Source of the DNA: Hyphomicrobiales bacterium
GTDB taxonomy: Bacteria; Pseudomonadota; Alphaproteobacteria; Rhizobiales; Rhizobiaceae
Length of the DNA stretch: 64,000 nt
NCBI GenBank assembly: GCA_900470155.1
Contig: UBZT01000007.1
Coordinates: forward strand, 186,001 to 250,000
Direction of reading: 5' to 3'
Under the pieces are notes generated by a model. The model did not search any database. It was given only the letters and a program-made list of their open reading frames with translations, and was not told where the DNA came from. The translations under genes and the position numbers were made by a program. Below, piece after piece: positions 39,687 to 48,465 of the stretch (the first letter of the stretch is position 1; the number at the start of each line of letters is the position of its first letter).

Positions 39687-40940
39687 TTAGATGGTGGCTC
39701 TCCGGTCCGTCCGCTTTTGCCGCTGGTAACGCCATTCCAATGCGCCGCACCCCCAGACGATTCCGAGGATGAGATAGAAATGCCGCCAGTGATCGGTGTC
39801 GATGACGTTGCCGATCAGCATGTGCCCGACCAGGACGATCCATGACACCATCAGGTAGGGCTGCCATGGCCGGTCGCGGAGCAGGTAGCGAAAGCCCATC
39901 GCGAAGGTCCAGAGGATCATCGTCACATACGATACAAAGCCCAGCCAGCCATAGGTCATCAGCGATTTGAGCCAGATATTGTGTTCGTCTTCCGGAAAGA
40001 TCTTGCTGAACATCATCGGCCCGATGCCGAGTGGCCGTTCCATCGCCATTTCGAACCCGAGCCTGTGGCGGGCGAACCGGCCGAGATGACCGCCATCGTA
40101 ATCCTGGACCAGTTGCGTTCGCGCAAGAAACAGGTCTCGGACCTTCTCGAACTGCAACGCGACGACCAGCGCGAGTACGATCATCGCGACGGCCGCCAGC
40201 GACAGCATCAGGATCTTCAGCCGAAATGCATTGGTGCGTTCCTTCAGCAGCATGATGAAGACAAGCGCCAGTGCCGCAAACAGGAACAGTCCCCAGGCTG
40301 CGCGGGAGAATGACAAGAAGACGGCAAAAGCGATGATCAGCATGCCGACAATGCGCAAGGGTGCGTTAACAAGGCGCCCGGTCAGGAGACCATGCATCAG
40401 GTAGAGCATGGGACCGACCAGAAACGGGCCGAACACGTTCGGATCCTGGAATGCGCCCATGGCGCGGTCGTATCGGGTAAAGATCTCGGCACCCGGGAAA
40501 GCATGGAAATATCCCAGGATGCCAAGCGTGCCGGTGATCACGGCCGCAGCCACCCAGGCCTGGAAGATCAATTTCAGCCGCTGGTGGCGGTCCTCGATAA
40601 TCGCGGCGTAGAAGACAGCCGTAATGGCGAGGAAGATCGAAACGGCCACATAGAGCACCTGGTCCGTCGCGATATCGCGCAACACGGTCAGCGACAGCAT
40701 GCCGCCCACATTGAAGGTCAGGAGAAGCGCAAGCAGCGGGGCGACCGCGCGCGAGATTTTCAGCCCGAGCAGGAACCATAATGCCACCTGTACGACCATC
40801 AGCAATTCATATGGCGCCGGTTCGGAGATCACGAATCCGGAGAGGAACACGCCGAACGCAATCAGAGATGACGCGATGATCTGCATGGCCGCTGCCTGCG
40901 GCCTGAATGCAGCCGGCGGATGGGCGGCGATCGAGCTCAA
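39687..40940 (-). CDS. O-antigen ligase/Wzy-type polysaccharide polymerase
   Basis: A 417-residue protein with about ten membrane helices and a large periplasmic loop (residues about 265-310, RTQLVQDYDGGHLGRFARHR), the plan of Wzy polymerases and WaaL ligases. The start is TTG at 40940 overlapping the TGA of the initiating-transferase gene, so coupling is likely; ATG 40886 is an alternative. By position it matches the last gene of the Agrobacterium unipolar polysaccharide (upp) cluster. Confidence 0.82.
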   Translation of the reverse strand: MSSIAAHPPAAFRPQAAAMQIIASSLIAFGVFLSGFVISEPAPYELLMVVQVALWFLLGLKISRAVAPLLALLLTFNVGGMLSLTVLRDIATDQVLYVAVSIFLAITAVFYAAIIEDRHQRLKLIFQAWVAAAVITGTLGILGYFHAFPGAEIFTRYDRAMGAFQDPNVFGPFLVGPMLYLMHGLLTGRLVNAPLRIVGMLIIAFAVFLSFSRAAWGLFLFAALALVFIMLLKERTNAFRLKILMLSLAAVAMIVLALVVALQFEKVRDLFLARTQLVQDYDGGHLGRFARHRLGFEMAMERPLGIGPMMFSKIFPEDEHNIWLKSLMTYGWLGFVSYVTMILWTFAMGFRYLLRDRPWQPYLMVSWIVLVGHMLIGNVIDTDHWRHFYLILGIVWGCGALEWRYQRQKRTDRRATI

Positions 40941-42496
40941 TAGGCATTTTCCGTGTTGAGCAGACGGATCGGCGTCAGGAACAGGATCTTGAGATCGAAA
41001 AGCAATGACCAGTTCTCGATATAGTAGAGGTCATAGGCCGTGCGAAACTTGATCTTGTCATCGGTATCGATCTCGCCGCGCCATCCATTGATCTGCGCCC
41101 AGCCGGTCACGCCCGGCTTGACCCGGTGGCGGGCGAAGTAGCCCTCGACGACGTCGCCATAGAGCTTGTCGCGTGTCTGGCCGAGAATGGCGTGCGGGCG
41201 CGGACCGACGAGGGAAAGGTCACCGCGCAGAACGTTGAAGATCTGCGGCAATTCGTCGATCGATGTCTTGCGGATAAACCGGCCGACAGAGGTGACACGC
41301 GGGTCGTTCTTGGTCACCGCGTTGCGCGCCGTCGGATCGCTCATCTCGGTATACATCGACCGGAACTTGAGCACGTTGATGATCTCGTTGTTGAAGCCAT
41401 GGCGTTTCTGGACAAAGAAGACCGGGCCTTTCGAGTTCATCTTCACGGCAAGTGCTGCGCCGATGAACACCGGCCAGAGCAGCGCGAGAGCGAGAAGGCT
41501 GAAAAAGATGTCGAATGCCCGTTTCGCCACAGAATCCCAGTCGCGGATCGGCTTGTCGAGAATGTCGAGCAGCGGCACTGCGCCGACATGCGAATAGGCA
41601 CGCGGTCGAAAGCGCAGATTGTTCGAATGCGCCGCCAATCGAATATCGACGGGCAATACCCAGAGCATTTTCAGCAACTGCATGATGCGCGCTTCGGCGC
41701 TGAGCGGCAGAGAAATGATCAGCATGTCGATATGCGCAAGCCGGGCAAACTCGACCAGTTCGGCCACCGTGCCGAGCTTTGGATATCCGGCGATCATGTC
41801 CGGCGATCGCTGGGCATTGCGATCATCGAAGATGCCGCAAATGCGGATGTCATTTTCCGGCTGCTGCTCCAGCGCTCGGATCAGGTCCTTTGCCGGTTTG
41901 CCACCGCCGATGATCACTGCCCGACGCTCCATCACGCCGTTTCTTGCCCATCGGCGGATGCCAAAACCAATGAGGTTGCGCTCGATGAACAGATAGGCTG
42001 CGCCGAGCACGAAGCATGCCGCGAGGATCGTACGGTAATGGGCGTCATTGGTCAGGAAAAGCAGGTTGACCAACGCAGTCATGGCGACCGCGGCCATCCA
42101 GCTGGCCAGCACACGGCCCATGAACCGCATCGGTGTCCGCACGATGGAGACATCGTAGCAATCGGCAGCCTGCATCAGCACCAGCGCCAGAGCCGCAATC
42201 ACAACGCCGTTGACCGCCGAGCTCATGAGATGATCGTAGGGCTCGAGCGCGAAGAAGAAATTGGCGGCGAGCGCTATGGCAAACAGGCTGAAAAATTCGA
42301 GGAAGCGAAGCTGACCGATGATGATTGACGGCGAATAATTGACGTCGCTGTATTGGCCGGCGATCTGCCGTGCAAGTGCGCTGATCTCGACCGGTTCTGT
42401 AGGGCCCTTGGCAGCGTCAGGATCCCTGGCTGCCTCGCTCGCCCTCTGGCGCATGGCGCCGAGGTCGAATGCGTCTGGCTTATCAACCTTGTTCAT
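40937..42496 (-). CDS. Undecaprenyl-phosphate sugar-1-phosphate transferase
   Basis: A 519-residue initiating transferase of the WcaJ/PssA type. Four N-terminal helices and a nucleotide-fold segment (AVIIGGGKPAKDLIRALE) precede the catalytic domain, with KRAFDIFFSLLALALLWP, FKSM-type VLKFRSM and the diagnostic ELPQIFNVLRGDLSLVGPRP. It loads the first sugar phosphate onto undecaprenyl phosphate. ATG 42496 is preferred to the longer frame. It matches UppE of Agrobacterium by type and position, so it likely starts the unipolar or exopolysaccharide chain. Confidence 0.93.
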   Translation of the reverse strand: MNKVDKPDAFDLGAMRQRASEAARDPDAAKGPTEPVEISALARQIAGQYSDVNYSPSIIIGQLRFLEFFSLFAIALAANFFFALEPYDHLMSSAVNGVVIAALALVLMQAADCYDVSIVRTPMRFMGRVLASWMAAVAMTALVNLLFLTNDAHYRTILAACFVLGAAYLFIERNLIGFGIRRWARNGVMERRAVIIGGGKPAKDLIRALEQQPENDIRICGIFDDRNAQRSPDMIAGYPKLGTVAELVEFARLAHIDMLIISLPLSAEARIMQLLKMLWVLPVDIRLAAHSNNLRFRPRAYSHVGAVPLLDILDKPIRDWDSVAKRAFDIFFSLLALALLWPVFIGAALAVKMNSKGPVFFVQKRHGFNNEIINVLKFRSMYTEMSDPTARNAVTKNDPRVTSVGRFIRKTSIDELPQIFNVLRGDLSLVGPRPHAILGQTRDKLYGDVVEGYFARHRVKPGVTGWAQINGWRGEIDTDDKIKFRTAYDLYYIENWSLLFDLKILFLTPIRLLNTENAY

Positions 42497-42614
42497 TGCT
42501 CGCTCTCGCATGTGGGTGCGCGAACGCTAGCAGCAAGGTCCTAAGAAACGTTTGAGGCTTTGCGGTCAAATGACGACATTCTGTGCCAATCTGGCGCAGT
42601 GCGGTCTCCGCCGG

Positions 42615-43757
42615 TTAAGACACGATCAAGTGTCTGCGATAGAGGGCTTCGATTTCATTGGCCATCACCGACGCGGAGAAGCGCGACTGGAATTGCTGGC
42701 GCTTAGGCATCGTGTCGGCCCCCCAGGCAGGGGTGAGGATGCCTTTTGCCATGATCCGGGCCAAAGCCATGGCATCGCCGGGCTCCACCAGCGCTTCGCT
42801 GGTTGCGCCGAGGACCTCCGGAATGCCGCCGACGCGGGATGCGATCACGGTTTTTTCGGCAGCCAGAGCCTCCAGAACTATGTAGGGCATGGCTTCTGCC
42901 CGCGACGGCACAACGATGATGTCGGATTTTGCAAAGGCCTGCTTCACCGGCATGGCGGGCAACACGTCGACGCGGGCGGAAAGCCCCATTTGTTCAAGCA
43001 TGATCTGGTATCGTGCCTTGTCGGGACCATCGCCGACAACCAGTCCCTTCAGCGGCCGACCGACGAGTTTTTCGGCTTGGGCAAAAGCCTCGATGAAGAC
43101 ATCGGGTCCCTTCATATCGCGCAGCATCCCGACATAGAGCAAATCGACCCCGTCGGCACCCGTCGGGATCGGCTCGAAGTCGTCGTCCCGGATGCCGTTA
43201 TAGATGCGTGCCGCGTCGCAGCGCGGTTTGCCGATCTTGGTCTCGTAGGTATTGCGCTCGTAGTCACAGACAAAGGAAATCGCTTCCGTCATATGCTCAA
43301 GCACCCGCTCGATCGCAAACACCGCTTTGCCTGAAAGCTTGGTGCTGGAAAAGTGCAGGCTGCCCCCGTGGGGCGAATAGAAGCGGGAAACGCGATACCT
43401 TTTAACCCGCAAGGCTGAGCCGATGACCCGCGCAAGCACACCGCCTTTGGCGCCGTGCCCATGCAAAATGTCAGGCCGCAATTCCTCGATTTTCTTGTAA
43501 CTTTTGATCAGCGCAGCGAGATCTCCGGGGCTGACCGAGCGCCGAATGGGCATCCGGGTGAGGCCAAGCGAGAGATAGGGAGCGATCTGCGCGAAAAGTT
43601 TGTCTTCATGCTCGCTGCCGGTGGAGCTGTCGCACACGATACCGACCTGGTGTCCGGCCCGGCTATGGTATTCAGCCAGATCGCGCACATGGCGAAAAAT
43701 TCCACCGATGGGCGATCTGAAGCAGTGAACGATGCGAAGTGATCCCGTCTCCTGCAT
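42615..43757 (-). CDS. Glycosyltransferase family 4 protein
   Basis: A 380-residue GT-B glycosyltransferase. The N-terminal half has IVHCFRSPIGGIFRHVRDLA and ILHGHGAKGGVLA; the donor-binding half has VPSRAEAMPYIVLEALAAEK, the EX7E motif of GT4. The donor sugar cannot be read. It starts 3 bp after the stop of the export lipoprotein gene, in one operon with it. Confidence 0.92.
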   Translation of the reverse strand: MQETGSLRIVHCFRSPIGGIFRHVRDLAEYHSRAGHQVGIVCDSSTGSEHEDKLFAQIAPYLSLGLTRMPIRRSVSPGDLAALIKSYKKIEELRPDILHGHGAKGGVLARVIGSALRVKRYRVSRFYSPHGGSLHFSSTKLSGKAVFAIERVLEHMTEAISFVCDYERNTYETKIGKPRCDAARIYNGIRDDDFEPIPTGADGVDLLYVGMLRDMKGPDVFIEAFAQAEKLVGRPLKGLVVGDGPDKARYQIMLEQMGLSARVDVLPAMPVKQAFAKSDIIVVPSRAEAMPYIVLEALAAEKTVIASRVGGIPEVLGATSEALVEPGDAMALARIMAKGILTPAWGADTMPKRQQFQSRFSASVMANEIEALYRRHLIVS

Positions 43758-43760
43758 AGA

Positions 43761-44336
43761 TCAGAACAGCCGCTCACGAACGTAGATCGTGTCGCCGGCG
43801 AGGATCGGATCGGTGATCGGCACGCGTCCGGTCAGGATCTGTCCATTGATCTTGCGGGTGACATCGACATCCTGCTGGTTGGCGCGGCTGGAAAAGCCAC
43901 CGGAGACAGCGATGGCGTTGATGATGGTCATGCCGGGCACATAGGCATATTGCCCGGCCTGGCCAACTTCACCCATAATGAAGATCGAGCGATAGCGGTC
44001 GATCTCGATGGTGACATCCGGATCGCGCAGGTAGCCCTGCTTGAGCTTCTGGGCGAGGGCGCCTTCGAGCTGGGTCAGAGACGCACCGCGGGCCGGGACC
44101 TGCCCGACAAGCGGGAAGGCGATATAGCCGGCTTGGTCGACGGTATATGTATTGCTGAGACTTGGTTGCTCGAACACGGTGACGCGCAGACGGTCGCCAC
44201 TGTCCAGCCGGTAAGGCTGGATGGTCGCCTCATGAAAGACTTTCGGCGCCGGGCGATATCCCGCACAACCAGCAAGTCCCGCGGACAGAACTGCTGCCGC
44301 GAGCAACAATATCCCGTTTGTACCAGCCCTTGCCAT
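43761..44336 (-). CDS. Outer-membrane polysaccharide export lipoprotein (Wza/OPX family)
   Basis: A 191-residue short OPX protein. Its lipobox LAGC gives Cys24 for lipidation. The polysaccharide-export domain (YRLDSGDRLRVTVFEQPSL, YIAFPLVGQVPARG) and an SLBB-like domain (FIMGEVGQAGQYAYVPGMTI) are both present. It lacks the C-terminal outer-membrane helix of E. coli Wza, as other rhizobial OPX proteins do. It is divergent from the Wzc-like gene. Confidence 0.93.
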   Translation of the reverse strand: MARAGTNGILLLAAAVLSAGLAGCAGYRPAPKVFHEATIQPYRLDSGDRLRVTVFEQPSLSNTYTVDQAGYIAFPLVGQVPARGASLTQLEGALAQKLKQGYLRDPDVTIEIDRYRSIFIMGEVGQAGQYAYVPGMTIINAIAVSGGFSSRANQQDVDVTRKINGQILTGRVPITDPILAGDTIYVRERLF

Positions 44337-44519
44337 GCGCCGACGCGCTCCCGATCATTCAATTCGTTGCCCCGTTATCAATCGGTTAGGGTTAACACCG
44401 GGTAAAGAAGGACGCGTCGATCGCTCAGTCTCGGCCGGATCGACAGCCAGCCGCAACTATTAACGGTTGAGTTACCATGTTCATTTACGTTTGGCCCGAA
44501 TTTGTACCGGGAGTTGGGC
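44337..44519. promoter_or_regulatory. Divergent promoter region of the polysaccharide cluster
   Basis: 183 bp between the OPX gene and the Wzc-like gene, AT-richer than its flanks. A CtrA-like box TTAA-CACCGGG-TAAA (one mismatch) lies at 44392-44406. No sharp -35/-10 pair stands out. Confidence 0.35.
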
Positions 44520-46733
44520 ATGTCGAGTTTAGGCAACGGTCATCAGGACGTGGATATCGATCTCGCGCAGCTTTTCCGTGCCGTCTGGTCGCGGAAGGGA
44601 ACGATCCTGGCCGCAACCGCACTCACCGGAGCGCTGGCCTTTGTCGGCGCGAGCCTGATGGATCCGACTTATGAGGCCGACGCGCGGGTTTTGATCGAGC
44701 CGCAACAGCCGACATTTTCATCGCCGGGCACGGCCTCGGGCACAAGCGAGCCGCCGTCGGACGAACTTAATATCGTCAGCCAGGTCCAGCTTTTACAGTC
44801 TGTCGACTTGATGAAGCAGGTCGCCCGCGATCTGAAGCTCTATGAGCGCGAGGAATTCGACCCGGACACCAAGCCGTCGGCCATATCCGATTTTCTTGTC
44901 CTGTTTGGCCTGAAGAGCAACCCGCTCGAACTGCCGCCGGAGCTGAGAGTGCTCAAGGCCTTCAAGGAAAAGCTGCAGGTCTACCAGGTCGAAAAGTCGC
45001 GCGTGATCGGTATCGAGTTCACCTCGAAGGATCCGGCGCTGGCGGCAGCTGTTCCGAATGCGATCATCGACGTCTATCGCTCGCTGCAGAGCGGCGCGAA
45101 ACTCGACAGCAATTCCGACGCGGTTCGCTGGCTGGAGACCGAGATTGCCAATCTGCGCGAGAAAGTTCGCGATGCCGAGCAGAAGGTTGCCGAATATCGC
45201 TCCTCTGCCGGGCTGATGCCGCTGGGCACCGATTCGTCTTCGTTCAGCGCCAAGCAGTTGTCGGATATATCGTCCGAACTGGCACGTGTGCGCGGCGAAC
45301 GGGCCGATGCGGAGGCCAAGGCACAGAACGTCTTGGCCGCCGTGAAAAGCGGCAGGCCGACAGATACGCTGGACGCCGTCGCCGGATCGGAATCGGTCCA
45401 GCGGTTGAAGACGACGGAATCCCAGATACGCGGCCAGATATCCGATCTGTCGACCACCTTGCTGGATGGCCACCCGCAGATGAAGGCATTGCGCGCGCAG
45501 CTTTCCGGCATCCGCGAGCAGATTGCGGCCGAATCCTCCAAGATTGCCGCCAGCCTTGAGAATGACGCTGCGGTTGCCCGCGAACGCGAAACCCAGTTGA
45601 TCGCCCAATTGAACTCGGTCAAGGCAGACAGCGCCCGGGCGGGCGAAGACGAAGTGGGTATGAATGCCCTCGAACGGGAGGCCGCGGCCCAGCGCCAGTT
45701 GCTGGAAACCTATCTTGCGCGCTATCGCGAGGCTTCAAGCCGTCTCGGGGAGGGGGCAAGCCCTGCGGATGCGCGTGTTGTCTCGAGCGCGATCGAGCCC
45801 TCCGAACAGAATTTCCCCAAGGTTGTCCCGATCACCATCGTCGCCGCCCTGGCAACGCTCATCCTAAGCGCGGTCCTGGTCATGATGCTGGAGCTCTTCA
45901 GTGGTCGGGCATTGAGGCCGACGGACAACCGCGCAGAAGATCGCGAGCCCGGTGATGCCTTCGACCCACCGCTGACAAACCCATCGTCTCCGGTTTTTCC
46001 GGCTCCGGTTGCGGTATCCGCAAACGAGATCGAAACGCCGGCCGACGACGCCTTGGCGGAGGAGATGGAGCAGTTTCTCGATCTTGAACCGGAAAACCGC
46101 GATGATGACGATGTGCCGGTTGTCGCCGCAGCCGAAGAGGAAGACGAATTCTCGGTATCTGCCGTTGCGACCTATCTGATCGATGAGCAGACCCGGATTG
46201 CCTTTGCGATATCGCCTTCGGGCGATGATGGTTCGACGGGTACTGTCCTCTTGGCACGTGAAATGTCTGCCCGCGGGGTTAGGGTGGTTCTCGTCGACAT
46301 GACCGGGTCTGCCTGCCCGACATTGCTGATGGCACCCAATCCGGATCTGGCCGGTGTCACCGATCTCTTGTGCGGCGACGCCGCCTTTGCCGATACGATC
46401 CATCCGGATCGCCTGTCGGGTGCGGATATCATTCCGCAGGGGAATTCGGATATTCGCCAGGCGATGCGCGGCGCGGATCGGTTGTCGATGATCGTCGATG
46501 CGCTCGCTGACGCCTATGACATGGTTCTTGTCGAATGCGGTCCGGCCAATGCCGAAGGCGTTGCACGTCTCAGCCGCAGCGGCACGCATGAAATCATTCT
46601 CTCCGCCCCCGAGCCCAATCCGGAGGAGCTTGCCGAAATCATGGCGGCGTTCGAAAGCGCCGGTTATTCGGATCTGGTGCTGATGGCCGCAAGTGTGCCC
46701 ACGCCCGATGATCGTGACCGCGACGCGGCCTGA
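44520..46733 (+). CDS. Wzc-like polysaccharide co-polymerase with degenerate kinase domain
   Basis: A 737-residue inner-membrane protein; ATG 44520 has GGGAG 6 bp upstream. A Wzz domain (first helix near residue 30, WSRKGTILAATALTGALAFV) and long periplasmic coiled coils end at a second helix near 440 (ITIVAALATLILSAVLVMML). An acidic linker precedes a cytoplasmic BY-kinase-like domain from about residue 555. There the Walker A position reads SPSGDDGSTGTVLL, with no GKS/T lysine. The A' strand VVLVDMT is kept, and no C-terminal Tyr cluster is present. It probably controls chain length without kinase activity. Confidence 0.88.
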   Translation: MSSLGNGHQDVDIDLAQLFRAVWSRKGTILAATALTGALAFVGASLMDPTYEADARVLIEPQQPTFSSPGTASGTSEPPSDELNIVSQVQLLQSVDLMKQVARDLKLYEREEFDPDTKPSAISDFLVLFGLKSNPLELPPELRVLKAFKEKLQVYQVEKSRVIGIEFTSKDPALAAAVPNAIIDVYRSLQSGAKLDSNSDAVRWLETEIANLREKVRDAEQKVAEYRSSAGLMPLGTDSSSFSAKQLSDISSELARVRGERADAEAKAQNVLAAVKSGRPTDTLDAVAGSESVQRLKTTESQIRGQISDLSTTLLDGHPQMKALRAQLSGIREQIAAESSKIAASLENDAAVARERETQLIAQLNSVKADSARAGEDEVGMNALEREAAAQRQLLETYLARYREASSRLGEGASPADARVVSSAIEPSEQNFPKVVPITIVAALATLILSAVLVMMLELFSGRALRPTDNRAEDREPGDAFDPPLTNPSSPVFPAPVAVSANEIETPADDALAEEMEQFLDLEPENRDDDDVPVVAAAEEEDEFSVSAVATYLIDEQTRIAFAISPSGDDGSTGTVLLAREMSARGVRVVLVDMTGSACPTLLMAPNPDLAGVTDLLCGDAAFADTIHPDRLSGADIIPQGNSDIRQAMRGADRLSMIVDALADAYDMVLVECGPANAEGVARLSRSGTHEIILSAPEPNPEELAEIMAAFESAGYSDLVLMAASVPTPDDRDRDAA

Positions 46734-46745
46734 TCTGCCGTTTGC

Positions 46746-47975
46746 TCAACCGTCGGCGGCTGAGGGTTTGCCCGACGCCGTCGTCGCCTGTGCCCGCAAA
46801 CGCTGCAGCAGCGCATAGAGATGTGCATTGCCCTTGATCGCCGCCTTGGTTCGCGTCACGCCTCTTTGGGTGAACGCCGCCAGACGCCCAGATGCTGTCA
46901 GCGGCAGCAGGATATCGTGCTGCACGGTTTCCTGCGTGCACCAACTCCGCTTGTAATCCTGATCGCCGATGCCGAAATCGAAGAGTGCAGCGCCATTGCG
47001 GCAACTGCGTTCGATCATCAGCCAGAACAACAGCTCGCCTGGGCTGGCCTCGGGAACCAGCGTGTCGTCGATTGAGCCGAATTGGCAGATGACATGGTCT
47101 CCCTTGCGTGACAGACCGGCAATGGCGGCAATCTTTCCGTCGTTCTCTCCTTTGAGACGGATCGCATGCAGTTCGAGCGGAACATCCGAACCACCGCGAT
47201 CGAGGTCGAGCAGCGTGTGAAAGAATGCCTGGGTCTCGGGCGCCTGAAATACATTCGGCAGGCCGAAAGCTTTGAAACGCGCGGACTTCTGGGCAAAGAA
47301 CAGTTCCAGAAAGCGCGCCTTGTCCGCCGAGGATATGGCTCGCACATGGTCGAAACCGCCCGCACTTTCCATTTTGCGGACCTGTCCCCGATATTTCTTC
47401 CGGCGTCGCTTGGCGTTGAGCGGCGCAATGGTCTGGTCCATGTCCGCACCCAGCGGCAACTGGAAGGAATGGTTCTGGTTCTCGACCGTTGCCAGTTCCG
47501 CCAGAGGGTGGCGTTCGCCACACCATTCCAAGGGGATGTTGCAGAGGCTGATCAAATCGGCCCGGCCTGACAGCGCTTCGCGCAGAGCCTTGGTCATTTC
47601 GGCCGCCGGAATACCCGGAGCCTTGGCGCGGAAATCGGCAGAGAACAGTCCACTGTTGAAATTGGTGAAACGTGTCGCGATGAACTGGGCGCAACGAACC
47701 ATGTTCAGGCGCTGGATTTCCAGTGGCAGCAGAAACGCCAGCACACCATCAACGCGGCCCTCGACGATGGCGAGCGGATGGCCGTGGGTCTTGACCCACG
47801 CGCAGCACCAGTCATAGCCTTGATGCAAGGAATTGCGAGGATCGGCCTCGAGAAGGCGCCAGTCGTGTTGCACAACGGACATGGTATCGTGCACGCGAAG
47901 CGTCAGCCGCACAGAGGCTGCGTCGACCGCAATGGTCCCCGCTTGTGCCTTTGTCTCTGGTCGTAATGCTTGCAC
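46746..47975 (-). CDS. GNAT (CelD/BioF2-like) acetyltransferase of the polysaccharide cluster
   Basis: A 409-residue protein of the CelD group with two GNAT-like halves. The core reads NAKRRRKKYRGQVRKMESAGG near residue 185 and FDFGIGDQDYKRSWCTQE near 350, both characteristic. Such proteins often sit in exopolysaccharide clusters and probably acylate sugar residues. It converges on the Wzc-like gene with a 12-bp gap. Placement fits the first gene (uppA) of the Agrobacterium upp cluster; that match is from memory of the gene types, not from alignment. Confidence 0.8.
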   Translation of the reverse strand: MQALRPETKAQAGTIAVDAASVRLTLRVHDTMSVVQHDWRLLEADPRNSLHQGYDWCCAWVKTHGHPLAIVEGRVDGVLAFLLPLEIQRLNMVRCAQFIATRFTNFNSGLFSADFRAKAPGIPAAEMTKALREALSGRADLISLCNIPLEWCGERHPLAELATVENQNHSFQLPLGADMDQTIAPLNAKRRRKKYRGQVRKMESAGGFDHVRAISSADKARFLELFFAQKSARFKAFGLPNVFQAPETQAFFHTLLDLDRGGSDVPLELHAIRLKGENDGKIAAIAGLSRKGDHVICQFGSIDDTLVPEASPGELLFWLMIERSCRNGAALFDFGIGDQDYKRSWCTQETVQHDILLPLTASGRLAAFTQRGVTRTKAAIKGNAHLYALLQRLRAQATTASGKPSAADG

Positions 47976-48109
47976 GCGCGATCTCCCGTCCGAACGAATA
48001 CGCGGGGACGAGGCTAGCCGCCGATTGGCAAAATTCGGTTAGCGCAGCTGACCGACGTTTGAATTGCCGGTGAACGCGGTGAACAGAGGGTTAAAGCGGG
48101 TGCGCGAAC

Positions 48110-48319
48110 CTATTTGCGGATCGGGCCGGCCATCCACCTGATGATCAGCATTGCCGGTAAAATCCACAGGACACCGGTCAGCGTGAAGTAGAGCACATGA
48201 ACCCACCACGGCGACGCGGCGAGCGTTGCAGTCGCGATTGTGGTCGCCAGCAGCGCGTAGACAAGAACCAGGATGATGATCAGAACAGTGCCGATGAATT
48301 TGCGCAGTCTGATGGGCAT
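48110..48319 (-). CDS. DUF2842 membrane protein
   Basis: A 69-residue protein with two membrane helices and the motif PWWVHVLYFTLTGVLWILPAM, typical of DUF2842. Function unknown. It is found next to ctaA in Rhizobiales and is divergent from it. Confidence 0.88.
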   Translation of the reverse strand: MPIRLRKFIGTVLIIILVLVYALLATTIATATLAASPWWVHVLYFTLTGVLWILPAMLIIRWMAGPIRK

Positions 48320-48411
48320 GGCATATCCTTTTGCTTCCGTCGATATCGCGGCAGGGCGCGCGGTGACGCGACCGCTTGCCGCAAACGGTCGGGGTTGTTT
48401 TGCACACCCAA

Positions 48412-48425
48412 GTGATGCAAATCAA
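48412..48425. promoter_or_regulatory. FNR/FixK-like box between DUF2842 and ctaA (one mismatch)
   Basis: GTGATGCAAATCAA against TTGA-N6-TCAA has one mismatch. It is centred about 47 bp upstream of the ctaA ATG, in a position that could affect ctaA transcription under low oxygen. Confidence 0.35.
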
Positions 48426-48465
48426 CTCTTCTGAAGAGGCAAGTCTCGAAAAGGGGTTTTGACGA

